A DNA stretch of 17,108 bases from assembly GCA_902600395.1 (NCBI GenBank), contig CACKJL010000021.1, forward strand, positions 1 through 17,108, in the 5' to 3' direction. The position numbers were made by a program, and so were the translations under genes. This document shows positions 7,262 to 14,307 of the stretch, piece after piece. Source of the stretch: an uncultured Prochlorococcus sp. Its GTDB lineage: Bacteria > Cyanobacteriota > Cyanobacteriia > PCC-6307 > Cyanobiaceae. The notes beneath the pieces were generated by a model. It was not told the origin of the DNA and did no database searches. It saw nothing but the letters and a program-made list of their open reading frames with translations. Each line of letters begins with the position of its first letter. Within the stretch, counting starts at the first letter, position 1.

Positions 7262-8302
7262 TTATAAAACATTATTTATTAACTCTAGAATACTTTCATC
7301 ATATTTTTTATCAGTTAAATCTATTATCTTTATATTAGTTTTGCCAACCTTTTCATATTCATAACACTTATCATAATAATCTAAAACTGATCTGCAAACT
7401 AAGTCCCATTTCTCATTATGAATTGATTCAAGAGCTATTTTTGTTCTTTGCGGTCCTAGTCTTTTTTTTATCCTTAGTACTGATTCTTGGAGTTCCTCTT
7501 TTTTAAATACACTATACGTATCTATTAACTCATCTAATCTGTTAGATTCGCTCCTTATAATCTCAATCCTCCTAGAGTTTTTCATCTGATTGAAGAATTC
7601 ATGAGGAATTTTACATTTACCTATATTTGCACTTTCAGCTTCTACAAAAATATTATTAGAACATTTAAAAGAATTTAATTTTTCTGCAATTATATTTTCA
7701 AATTGTTCATTTGAGGGTTGTTTTTTCATTCCTAAACCTCCAAATGTACTTCCTCTATGACAAGCAAATCCTTCAAGATCAATAGTTTGATATTTATATT
7801 GGTCAAGTAATGATAATAATCTTGTCTTACCTGTTCCTGTTTTCCCGCCAATAACTACTAAATTCAACTTATTTGAAAAACTATCTAATACCCATCTTCT
7901 ATATATTTTGTATCCGCCATTAAGTGTAACTATATTTAATTTAAATTTATCTAATAACCATCCAATACTTTGTGAACGCATTCCTCCTCTAGAGCAATAT
8001 ATCCTGATAAATAATTCATTATTTTTATTAGGAATAGTTGTATGATACTCAATACTCTTGAATAAATTATCAAGAAGTAATTCCATTTTTTTTTCAAAAA
8101 ATTTTAATCCCTCTATGACTGCTTTTTTTCTACCTTCTTTTTTGTAAATTGTACCAATTATAGATCTCTCATCATCATTAAATAGTGGAATATTAATAGA
8201 ATTAGGCATGTGTCCTTTATAATATTCACTCGGGCTCCTAACATCTATAAGTGGTCCTTTAAAACATCTAAATTTCTCTAGTTCTTTTCTTTTGAAATAC
8301 AT
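7262..8302 (-). CDS. mnmH: tRNA 2-selenouridine synthase (rhodanese + P-loop)
   Basis: MnmH (SelU/YbbB) replaces sulfur of 2-thiouridine-34 in Lys, Glu and Gln tRNAs with selenium from selenophosphate, through a geranylated intermediate. The 346 residues have the two diagnostic parts. First is a rhodanese domain (about 1-140) with LIDVRSPSEYYKGHMPNSIN and the catalytic Cys in IYCSRGGMRSQS (C103). Second is a P-loop domain with Walker A GGKTGTGKTRLL (152-163) and the family motif LEGFACHRGSTFGG (176-189). The ATG start at 8302 begins one short helix before the rhodanese core. It is divergent from gun4 with only 35 bp between. Selenium use requires selD elsewhere; without it the enzyme could still geranylate thio-tRNA. 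Family assignment is firm. Confidence 0.93.
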   Translation of the reverse strand: MYFKRKELEKFRCFKGPLIDVRSPSEYYKGHMPNSINIPLFNDDERSIIGTIYKKEGRKKAVIEGLKFFEKKMELLLDNLFKSIEYHTTIPNKNNELFIRIYCSRGGMRSQSIGWLLDKFKLNIVTLNGGYKIYRRWVLDSFSNKLNLVVIGGKTGTGKTRLLSLLDQYKYQTIDLEGFACHRGSTFGGLGMKKQPSNEQFENIIAEKLNSFKCSNNIFVEAESANIGKCKIPHEFFNQMKNSRRIEIIRSESNRLDELIDTYSVFKKEELQESVLRIKKRLGPQRTKIALESIHNEKWDLVCRSVLDYYDKCYEYEKVGKTNIKIIDLTDKKYDESILELINNVL

Positions 8303-8337
8303 GGATAGTTTTTATTTTTTTAGATTGAGTTTTTAAA

Positions 8338-9057
8338 ATGAATAACAAAGAACAGGATAACTATAGTAATGCTACATTAGATCTTATAAAAAAATTTGTA
8401 GATTCCAATCAAAGAAAAAGAATAAATTCATTAACTCAAATAGAATCTGAAGTCGAAAATATTTTTAATCTAGGCCCATCACTGTTTGATATGTTTGATA
8501 GAGAAGGAGATGACTGGGCTGCTGGTTGGATATTGCAAGTTTTAAAAAAATTTAAGCCAGAATTCTTTGAAAACTCTATATTCAATAATTGGTTTAATAC
8601 ATATTCAGATATTGATATTAATTATAAAGATTTGCAATTGATGTTAGTTGAGCAAAAATTTGAAGATGCAGATAGATTAACAAGTTCCTACTTACGAAAA
8701 TTAGCTGGAAAATTAGCTGAAAAACGAGGATATGTTTTCTACAGTGAAGTTAAAAATATGTCAGGAAAAGATCTAGAAACAATAGATAGATTATGGACTA
8801 TTTATTCTACTGGTAGATTTGGATTTTCAATTCAAGCAAAGATATTAAAATCAGTAGGGAAAAAATATGAATTAATGTGGCCGAAAATAGGGTGGAAAAA
8901 AGAGGGCTTATGGACAAGATATCCTGGATCTTTTTCCTGGTCATTGGATGCTCCTGATGGACATATGCCTTTAATAAATCAACTAAGAGGTGTAAGGCTT
9001 ATGGACTCCATCCTACGGCATCCCGCCATTTCAAAGAGACACAATAATATTCTTTAA
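8338..9057 (+). CDS. gun4: GUN4-domain tetrapyrrole regulator
   Basis: Gun4 binds protoporphyrin IX and Mg-protoporphyrin IX and stimulates Mg-chelatase, the entry to chlorophyll synthesis. The 239 residues match cyanobacterial Gun4 (about 230-240). The N-terminal half (1-95) is the helical bundle, with FDMFDREGDDWAAGW near 50-65. The C-terminal Gun4 core (about 100-235) has the helix LVEQKFEDADRLTSSYL, IDRLWTIYSTGRFGFSIQAK, IGWKKEGLW and the porphyrin-pocket stretch SLDAPDGHMPLINQLRG. ATG start; no recognisable Shine-Dalgarno in the AT-rich 35-bp spacer shared with mnmH. The next gene, an HATPase, follows after 48 bp and may be co-transcribed. Confidence 0.94.
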   Translation: MNNKEQDNYSNATLDLIKKFVDSNQRKRINSLTQIESEVENIFNLGPSLFDMFDREGDDWAAGWILQVLKKFKPEFFENSIFNNWFNTYSDIDINYKDLQLMLVEQKFEDADRLTSSYLRKLAGKLAEKRGYVFYSEVKNMSGKDLETIDRLWTIYSTGRFGFSIQAKILKSVGKKYELMWPKIGWKKEGLWTRYPGSFSWSLDAPDGHMPLINQLRGVRLMDSILRHPAISKRHNNIL

Positions 9058-9105
9058 ATTGAGGTATCTAATAAGTTAAAATTAAGATAGTGTAAAAATA
9101 TTATT

Positions 9106-9540
9106 ATGTCCTTATTTCGGGGCAAAAATATTTTAAAAAGATTTTTTAAAAGACCAAAAATTAACTGGTCAAACTACGAATTCGAATCATCATTACAGTT
9201 AAATGAATTTGTCGATCAATTATTAGAACCTATTAAAAATTCTCAATCAAGCTATCTTATAAAACTTGGTTTACATGAAGCTCTAGTTAACGCAGTAAAA
9301 CATGGAAATAAATTAGATCCTAAAAAAAATATTAGAGTAAGAAGAATAATTACTCCTAATTGGTGTGTTTGGCAAATTCAAGATCAAGGTAATGGTTTAG
9401 AAATAAAAAAAAGAGACTACAAATTACCTAAAAAAATAAGTAGTGTAAATGGCCGTGGCCTTTATATTATTAATGAATGTTTTGATGATATTAGATGGAG
9501 TAGTAAAGGTAATAGGCTTCAGTTGGCTTTAAAAAGGTGA
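9106..9540 (+). CDS. Anti-sigma-factor-type histidine-kinase-like ATPase (RsbW/SpoIIAB fold)
   Basis: A 144-residue single-domain protein made almost only of a GHKL ATPase fold. The N box is LHEALVNAVKHGN (56-68), with the Mg-binding Asn at 62 and catalytic-type Glu at 58. The G1 box is DQGNG (93-97) and the G2 box NGRGLYI (115-121). It has no dimerisation/phosphoacceptor domain or receiver, so it is not a sensor kinase by itself. It fits HATPase_c_2 proteins, which act as serine kinases/anti-sigma factors in partner switching (RsbW, RsbT, SpoIIAB). The basic first 20 residues (RGKNILKRFFKRPK) are distinctive. It follows gun4 by 48 bp. No STAS anti-anti-sigma partner or sigma factor is adjacent. 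Its last 22 bp overlap the convergent gene ending at 9519. Confidence 0.85.
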   Translation: MSLFRGKNILKRFFKRPKINWSNYEFESSLQLNEFVDQLLEPIKNSQSSYLIKLGLHEALVNAVKHGNKLDPKKNIRVRRIITPNWCVWQIQDQGNGLEIKKRDYKLPKKISSVNGRGLYIINECFDDIRWSSKGNRLQLALKR

Positions 9541-9782
9541 TTTTTACTAGGGCAAGGTTGATCTACGTTTATTTCTTTTAACCATTTAACACTTTCTTCT
9601 ATATATTCAATAGTTTCCTTGTCATTGCAAGAAATAATTAAATGGCATAATCCAGCCGAAATTAGTTCTGCAGCTCGTTTATATTTATTTCCTTTATCTT
9701 TATGCCATTTAGAATGGTCAATCTTTAATTTGTCATTAAGACTTTGAACAAGTTGAATAGTATCTTTATCCCAATAGGTCAT
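9519..9782 (-). CDS. 87-residue hypothetical protein (possibly DUF6439)
   Basis: A small soluble, mostly alpha-helical protein with no signal peptide or membrane segment. Notable are WHKDKGNKYKRAAELISAGL (about 26-45), LCHLIISCNDKETIEYIEESVKWL and a C-terminal PCPSKNHLF stretch. Two or three Cys (44, 52 and 76) are present but form no known metal motif. It resembles the cyanobacterial DUF6439 family as I remember it; this is unverified. It is 13 bp downstream of the methyltransferase on the same strand, so likely co-transcribed. Its 3' end overlaps the end of the convergent HATPase gene by 22 bp, so the last seven codons are read on both strands. Function unknown. Confidence 0.72.
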   Translation of the reverse strand: MTYWDKDTIQLVQSLNDKLKIDHSKWHKDKGNKYKRAAELISAGLCHLIISCNDKETIEYIEESVKWLKEINVDQPCPSKNHLFKAN

Positions 9783-9795
9783 AGGAGGTTTTGTT

Positions 9796-10851
9796 TTACT
9801 TTACAGCAGACCATACTTTGGTCATAAAAAAGGAATTTGATTTTACATCTTTAAACCCTACATCCTTAATTTTAGAATCTATATCCTCTTTTATATAATC
9901 ACTATAAAAAGGCTCATGAAAGGATTTATAGAAGCTTTCCATTACGGATGTAAAGTCAGGTGAATCACTTATTTGAATTGAATCAGCTAAAACTAATATT
10001 CCGCCAGGTTCAAGAACTCTAAAAAATTCATTTAAAACTTTAGCTCTAATTGTTCTAGGTAATTCATGAAATAAGTACACACAAGAAATGCATTGAAAAC
10101 TATCATCTTCAAAAGGTAATTCCTCAGCGTTACCTTTTATCAATTGAATTAAATCTCCATCTAAATCTGAAATATATCTACTTGCCTCTTTTAAGTATGA
10201 ATCAGATAAATCAATGCCTGTAATTTTTTCTTTAGGAAAAGCTGCTCTTAATTGTTTTAATGTTCTTCCTGATCCTGTAGCCACATCAAGTATTTTTATA
10301 GTACTTTTTCTTCTATCTCTAAAAATTTCAAGTCCTTCTTTTATTGGCTTAATTATTCTTCTCCTCATTGAGTCGGCACTACCATTGAAAAGTATCTCAA
10401 CTTGTAGGTCATAAATGCTAGCTGAAAAATCTGATAAATAACCATCTGTTTGATGATGAAAATTTCTCAAGTAATATTGAGGATAATTGTCTTTATCAAT
10501 TGATTTTGGAAGATCATCAAAGTTTTGTTTTCTGCGTCTATCCCATGTATTAGGCATATCAAGCCAAATTTTAGGATATTGAGTTAGATATCTAAGCCAT
10601 GGTTCGTCAAACAATAATTTTTTGGGATATATATTTTTTTCTGCATCATTCCAATCTTCTTCTCTTAAGATATCCATTGAATTTTGGATTTGCATTAGAA
10701 GGTCTCTATCTATATCAAACTTTTCAAGCTTTGAATCAGGAAGAATAAAGTTCATTAATCTTGAACTAATCTGCTTGTGAGCGAAACCTGCAATGCTTTT
10801 ACTTTGTTGTAGCGTTTTATATGCAATTTTTGAGATAGATTCTCTAGCCAT
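9796..10851 (-). CDS. SAM-dependent methyltransferase (class I, UbiE/Methyltransf_11-like)
   Basis: Class I methyltransferase of 351 residues. An N-terminal region of about 180 residues is rich in aromatics and charged residues (WLRYLTQYPKIWLDMPNTW, YYLRNFHHQTDGYL) and may bind substrate. The Rossmann-type domain has motif I ILDVATGSGRT (187-197), the acidic ribose-binding GIDLSDSY (212-219), motif II-like GNAEELPFEDDSF (240-252), then LFHELPR and FRVLEPGGILVLADS. The substrate is unknown; quinone, lipid or small-molecule methylation are all possible. I chose ATG at 10851 rather than the in-frame start at 10893 because the longer form would begin inside the glnA terminator hairpin and add a hydrophobic tail of low complexity. 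The gene follows glnA on the same strand, but with a terminator between, so it probably has its own promoter. Confidence 0.85.
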   Translation of the reverse strand: MARESISKIAYKTLQQSKSIAGFAHKQISSRLMNFILPDSKLEKFDIDRDLLMQIQNSMDILREEDWNDAEKNIYPKKLLFDEPWLRYLTQYPKIWLDMPNTWDRRRKQNFDDLPKSIDKDNYPQYYLRNFHHQTDGYLSDFSASIYDLQVEILFNGSADSMRRRIIKPIKEGLEIFRDRRKSTIKILDVATGSGRTLKQLRAAFPKEKITGIDLSDSYLKEASRYISDLDGDLIQLIKGNAEELPFEDDSFQCISCVYLFHELPRTIRAKVLNEFFRVLEPGGILVLADSIQISDSPDFTSVMESFYKSFHEPFYSDYIKEDIDSKIKDVGFKDVKSNSFFMTKVWSAVK

Positions 10852-10864
10852 TTTTCGATTTATA

Positions 10865-10893
10865 TATATATATTCCAACAAAAAAAAAATCAA
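10865..10893 (-). promoter_or_regulatory. Putative promoter of the methyltransferase gene, overlapping the glnA terminator
   Basis: Reading on the minus strand, TTGATT (10893-10888) is 17 bp from TATATA (10870-10865). Initiation near 10858 would leave only about 7 nt before the ATG at 10851. The -35 hexamer lies in the 3' arm of the glnA terminator and the T-run is the spacer. The alternating TA tract (10860-10872) makes the exact -10 uncertain. Confidence 0.35.
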
Positions 10894-10928
10894 TTTGAGA
10901 ATAATTTGTGATATTTCTCAAATTGATT
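10880..10928 (-). terminator. Intrinsic terminator of glnA
   Basis: A perfect 14-bp inverted repeat (arms 10915-10928 and 10888-10901, arm sequence AATCAATTTGAGAA) encloses a 13-nt loop. On the minus strand it is followed directly by a run of ten T (10889-10880, two of them in the stem). It lies 26 bp after the glnA stop. The stem is AT-rich, as expected in this genome, but its length and T-run make this the clearest terminator in the window. Confidence 0.88.
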
Positions 10929-10953
10929 AATTAAAACTATTGTTTTCTTTTAT

Positions 10954-12375
10954 TTATGCATCGTAATACATGAAGAATTCATGTGGATGAGGCCTTTGTC
11001 TTAGTTGTTGTACCTCTTCGTATTTTATATCGATAAAGTTATCAATAAAATCTTCAGTAAATACTCCACCAGCTAATAGATAATCCTTGTCTGCTTTTAA
11101 CGCATTAAGTGAGTCATTTAGAGAGGATGGTACTGTATCAATTTTTGCAAGTTCATCAGCTGGAAGTTCAAATAAATCTACATCTACTCCATCACCAGGA
11201 TCAATTTGATTTTTAATTCCATCAATACCAGCAAGCATCATTACAGAGAATGCTAAGTAAGGATTTGCAAGTGCGTCACCTGATCTGAATTCTAATCTTT
11301 TAGCTTTAGGGCTTGGTCCTGTTAAAGGTATTCTTACCGCAGCTGATCTATTACCCTCAGAATAAACTAGATTTACAGGTGCTTCGAATCCTGGAACCAA
11401 TCGTTTATAACTATTAGTGGTTGGGTTAGTAAATGCTAAGAATGATGGTGCATGTTTAAGTATGCCACCGATGTACCATCTTGCTGTTTGAGATAAATTT
11501 GCATATGACCCTTCACCAAAGAATAGTGGCTGTCCACTCTTCCATAAACTTTGGTGTACATGCATTCCTGTTCCGTTGTCGTTAAAAACAGGTTTGGGCA
11601 TAAATGTTGCTGTTTTTCCATATTTTTTTGCAACATTTCTGACAACGTATTTATATGTCATAACGTTATCAGCAGCATTTATTAACGAATCAAATTTCAT
11701 TCCAAGCTCGTGTTGGCCTGCACCAGCAACTTCATGGTGATGTTTTTCAGTGGGGATACCTAATTCACCCATAAGAAGAAGCATCTCAGATCTGATGTCT
11801 TGGGCAGTATCATTTGGAGCTACTGGAAAATATCCTTCTTTGTATTGTATTTTGTATCCTAGGTTTCCCCCTTCTTCAATTCTCCCTGTATTCCATGGAG
11901 CTTCAATAGTATCTACACTATAAAAACAACCTCCTTCTTTAGAGTCATATCTAACATCATCAAATAAAAAGAATTCTGGTTCTGGTCCAAAAAATGCAGT
12001 ATCTGCTATACCAGTCGAATCTAAATATTTTAATGCCTTTTGAGCTAAAGCTCTTGGACACCTATCATAAGGTTCCCCGCTTCTTGGCTCTTGAATAGAG
12101 CAAATCATACTTAGAGTTTTATGCTTATAAAAAGGATCTATCCATGCTGTACTTGCATCCGGAACCATTGACATGTCGGAGGCGTTAATTGCTTTCCAAC
12201 CTCTTATTGATGAACCATCAAATGCTAGACCTTCTGTAAATGAATCCTCTTCTATCATGTCTGATGTAAGAGTTAAATGTTGCCATTTACCATGGATGTC
12301 TGTGAATTTTAAATCGATGAGTTCAATTCCTTCATCTTTAATTTGACTTAAAACATCTTGTGGAGACTTAGACAT
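10954..12375 (-). CDS. glnA: Glutamine synthetase type I
   Basis: Condenses ammonium with glutamate at the cost of ATP, the entry of nitrogen into the GS-GOGAT cycle; forms a cytoplasmic dodecamer. From ATG at 12375 it has 473 residues, the standard cyanobacterial length. Key motifs are FDGSSIRGW (52-60), the metal-site GPEPEFFLF (130-138), HHHEVAGAGQHELG (212-225), the His-containing NGTGMHVHQSL and the arginine-bearing NRSAAVRIPL (342-351). The enteric adenylylation site NLYDLP reads DLFELP here, with Phe (402) replacing Tyr, so control by adenylylation is excluded, as known for cyanobacteria. An in-frame start at 12432 would add 19 residues but lies inside the promoter, so I rejected it. 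NtcA-type promoter upstream and strong terminator downstream indicate a monocistronic unit. Confidence 0.98.
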   Translation of the reverse strand: MSKSPQDVLSQIKDEGIELIDLKFTDIHGKWQHLTLTSDMIEEDSFTEGLAFDGSSIRGWKAINASDMSMVPDASTAWIDPFYKHKTLSMICSIQEPRSGEPYDRCPRALAQKALKYLDSTGIADTAFFGPEPEFFLFDDVRYDSKEGGCFYSVDTIEAPWNTGRIEEGGNLGYKIQYKEGYFPVAPNDTAQDIRSEMLLLMGELGIPTEKHHHEVAGAGQHELGMKFDSLINAADNVMTYKYVVRNVAKKYGKTATFMPKPVFNDNGTGMHVHQSLWKSGQPLFFGEGSYANLSQTARWYIGGILKHAPSFLAFTNPTTNSYKRLVPGFEAPVNLVYSEGNRSAAVRIPLTGPSPKAKRLEFRSGDALANPYLAFSVMMLAGIDGIKNQIDPGDGVDVDLFELPADELAKIDTVPSSLNDSLNALKADKDYLLAGGVFTEDFIDNFIDIKYEEVQQLRQRPHPHEFFMYYDA

Positions 12376-12397
12376 AACTTTTGAGATACCTTCTATG

Positions 12398-12439
12398 AAA
12401 TTAATAACTTGATGATTCTTATTATGTATCAACCGTAAC
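12398..12439 (-). promoter_or_regulatory. NtcA-type promoter of glnA
   Basis: On the minus strand, GTT-N8-TAC (12439-12426) differs by one base from the NtcA consensus GTA-N8-TAC. It is followed after exactly 22 bp by TAATTT (12403-12398), which fits the TAN3T -10 element of NtcA-activated promoters. Transcription would start near 12391, about 16 nt before the ATG. Established knowledge: NtcA with 2-oxoglutarate activates glnA under nitrogen limitation in cyanobacteria. Binding itself is inferred from the pattern. Confidence 0.7.
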
Positions 12440-12487
12440 CTTTTTCAACACTAGATGTCTTCTTTGAGTGTTTCAAGTCATAACTTT

Positions 12488-12509
12488 AATAATTATTTAC
12501 TTAATTATT
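12488..12509. repeat. AT-only inverted repeat in the glnA/aminotransferase intergenic region
   Basis: AATAATTA (12488-12495) and TAATTATT (12502-12509) form perfect 8-bp arms around a 6-nt loop. No G or C is in the stem and the whole region is AT-rich, so chance is a serious alternative. It is about 50 bp upstream of the glnA NtcA box. Confidence 0.25.
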
Positions 12510-12529
12510 TAAATTGAATTAATTTCTAT

Positions 12530-12557
12530 AAAAAAATATCGCTTAAGTGACGATATT
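12530..12557 (-). terminator. Terminator-like hairpin with T-run, minus strand, no obvious gene to end
   Basis: AATATCG (12535-12541) and CGATATT (12551-12557) form a perfect 7-bp stem with a 9-nt loop (CTTAAGTGA). On the minus strand it is followed by seven T (12536-12530, partly in the stem). It would stop minus-strand transcription coming out of the aminotransferase gene before it reaches the glnA promoter. On the plus strand it lies 33 bp before the aminotransferase start and could instead act as a dyad operator or leader structure. Confidence 0.45.
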
Positions 12558-12589
12558 AGTCTAATTTAAAAGTAATTGAATGTAATGCT

Positions 12590-13774
12590 TTGACAGAAGC
12601 AAAACTTTTTCCGGCTTTAAATAAAGAGAATTTATCTCATTTTTCAAAGACTTATGTTCCCTCTAGACTTTTATTAGGACCTGGACCTTCAAACGCACAT
12701 CCAGAAGTCTTAAGCGCTCTTTCTTTAAATCCTATTGGTCATTTAGATGAGGCATATATCTCATTGATGTCTGACGTTCAAAAACTTTTAAGGTATACCT
12801 GGCAGTGCAATAATCGTCTTACACTCCCAATGAGCGGCACTGGTAGTGCAGCGATGGAAGCTTCAATAGCTAATTTTATTGAAGAAGGCGAAAAAATTCT
12901 TATTGCAAAAAAAGGATATTTTGGAGATAGATTAGTTGATATGGCAACTAGATATAAAGCTCAAGTTGCCTTTATTGAAAAACCATGGGGTGAAGCTTTT
13001 ACTTATGAGGAAATAAAGTATGAAATAGAGACTAAAAAACCCTCTATTTTTGCTATTGTCCATGCTGAAACATCAAGTGGTGTTTTACAACCTCTTGATG
13101 GTATTGGTGATATTTGTAGAAAAAATAATTGCTTGTTTTTAGTTGATGCTGTTACTTCACTTGGTGCTTTAGAATTACTGATAGACGAATGGAAAATTGA
13201 TCTAGCATACAGTTGTAGTCAAAAGGGATTAAGTTGTCCCCCTGGATTAAGCCCTTTTACAATGAATAAAAGAGCTGAAGAAAAACTAAGTTCAAGAAAA
13301 ACAAAAGTACCAAACTGGTATTTAGATTTATCTCTATTAAATAAATATTGGGGTTCTGATCGTGTTTATCATCATACTGCTCCCGTAAATATGAATTTTG
13401 CTATTCGTGAAGGTTTACGATTAATTGCAAATGAGGGTTTAGAAAATGTTTGGAATAGACATAATAATAATGCAAAAAAACTGTGGAATGGTTTAGAAAG
13501 TTTAGGTATGGAGTTACATGTATCAGAGGATTATAGATTGCCAACTTTAACCACAGTTAAAATACCTCCAGCAGTTGATGGGGATGGTTTTAGAAATCAT
13601 CTCTTAAGAAACTTTGGAATTGAGATAGGAAATGGACTTGGAGAATTATCCGGAAAGGTGTGGCGTGTAGGACTAATGGGTTTTAATTCATGTGAGGAGA
13701 ATGTTGATAGATTATTGAACTTATTTGATACCGAACTAAAGAAATTTTCTATTTTTGAGTCCTCAACTTTTTGA
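12590..13774 (+). CDS. Serine-pyruvate / alanine-glyoxylate aminotransferase (class V)
   Basis: A PLP-dependent class V aminotransferase of 394 residues that probably converts glyoxylate to glycine with serine or alanine as donor, a photorespiratory step; close relatives include the small subunit-like 'soluble hydrogenase' annotations. The family opening LLLGPGPSNAHPEVL is at about 27-41 and the GTGSAAMEA glycine loop follows. FAIVHAETSSGVLQPL and the cofactor-Asp LVDAVTSLGA precede the Schiff-base lysine in SCSQKGLSCPPG (K212). The C-terminal GNGLGELSGKVWRVGLMG is typical. The start is TTG at 12590; the nearby ATGs at 12580 and 12585 run into stops at once. Divergent from glnA over a 214-bp region. 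Its last 26 bp overlap the end of convergent tadA. Confidence 0.92.
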   Translation: MTEAKLFPALNKENLSHFSKTYVPSRLLLGPGPSNAHPEVLSALSLNPIGHLDEAYISLMSDVQKLLRYTWQCNNRLTLPMSGTGSAAMEASIANFIEEGEKILIAKKGYFGDRLVDMATRYKAQVAFIEKPWGEAFTYEEIKYEIETKKPSIFAIVHAETSSGVLQPLDGIGDICRKNNCLFLVDAVTSLGALELLIDEWKIDLAYSCSQKGLSCPPGLSPFTMNKRAEEKLSSRKTKVPNWYLDLSLLNKYWGSDRVYHHTAPVNMNFAIREGLRLIANEGLENVWNRHNNNAKKLWNGLESLGMELHVSEDYRLPTLTTVKIPPAVDGDGFRNHLLRNFGIEIGNGLGELSGKVWRVGLMGFNSCEENVDRLLNLFDTELKKFSIFESSTF

Positions 13775-14264
13775 ACCAAATCTGTAAAATTTGACTGCAT
13801 TCATCTTCTAGGATACCTCCAATTACTTTCATTTTGTGATGAGCACTTTCATGTTTTGATAGGTCAATTGAACCACCCAATCCACCTCTTTTCTTATCGT
13901 AAGCTCCGAAAATAACCTTACCCATCCGTGCTTGAATAAGTGCAGAAGAACACATAGTACAAGGTTCTAAATTTGTGATAATAGTACATTCATTAAATCT
14001 CCAATCATTTTTTATTAGAGATGCCTGCCTAAGTGCCATTATCTCAGCATGACCTAATGGGTCTTTATTTATATTCCTTCTGTTAACCCCTCTCCCGATA
14101 CATCTGCCTCTCTCATCTAGAATTATTGAACAGATTGGTAGCTCAACTTTCCCAATTTCTTTGGATCTCCTTAATATCGAATTCATCCACGAAGTGTATT
14201 TTGAATTATTTGTTTTTTTTTGTTGGTCTTCATTACTATTTCCATTTTCAAAAATATATCTCAT
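13749..14264 (-). CDS. tadA: tRNA-specific adenosine deaminase TadA
   Basis: Zinc deaminase that converts A34 to inosine in tRNA-Arg(ACG), allowing CGN decoding. The 171 residues have the two zinc motifs GHAEIMALRQ (His72 ligand, Glu74 proton shuttle) and EPCTMCSSAL (Cys102 and Cys105). VIFGAYDKKRGGLGGSIDL, HHKMKVIGGILEDEC and WFKKLR match the TadA-type tail rather than free cytosine deaminase. The first 20 residues (MRYIFENGNSNEDQQKKTNN) are a polar, low-complexity extension over E. coli TadA. A start at the next Met (27, position 14186) would remove most of the first helix (YTSWM), so I keep 14264. Divergent from the decarboxylase gene (43 bp) and convergent with the aminotransferase (26-bp overlap). 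Confidence 0.9.
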   Translation of the reverse strand: MRYIFENGNSNEDQQKKTNNSKYTSWMNSILRRSKEIGKVELPICSIILDERGRCIGRGVNRRNINKDPLGHAEIMALRQASLIKNDWRFNECTIITNLEPCTMCSSALIQARMGKVIFGAYDKKRGGLGGSIDLSKHESAHHKMKVIGGILEDECSQILQIWFKKLRTQK

Positions 14265-14307
14265 TTACCAAGATTGAGAATAGAATTATTAATAGATATC
14301 TTATCTG

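Noticed and set aside
10859..10872. TATATATA tract as a simple-sequence repeat
   Set aside because: It is short and in a very AT-rich genome; better read as part of a promoter than as a repeat element.
10852..10893. Longer methyltransferase start adding 14 hydrophobic residues
   Set aside because: The start would lie in the 5' arm of the glnA terminator and upstream of the candidate promoter; the ATG at 10851 fits better.
12376..12432. Longer glnA start adding 19 residues
   Set aside because: The added codons cover the NtcA-like box and -10 element, and the family length is 473 residues from 12375.
12572..12585. GTA-N8-TAA resembling an NtcA box before the aminotransferase
   Set aside because: The right half-site is imperfect and it lies only about 5 bp before the start codon, with no room for a promoter behind it.
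13757..13776. TTGAG-TC-CTCAA followed by a T-run near the aminotransferase stop
   Set aside because: The loop would be two bases, leaving at most a 4-bp AT-rich stem, inside two overlapping coding regions; too weak to call a terminator.
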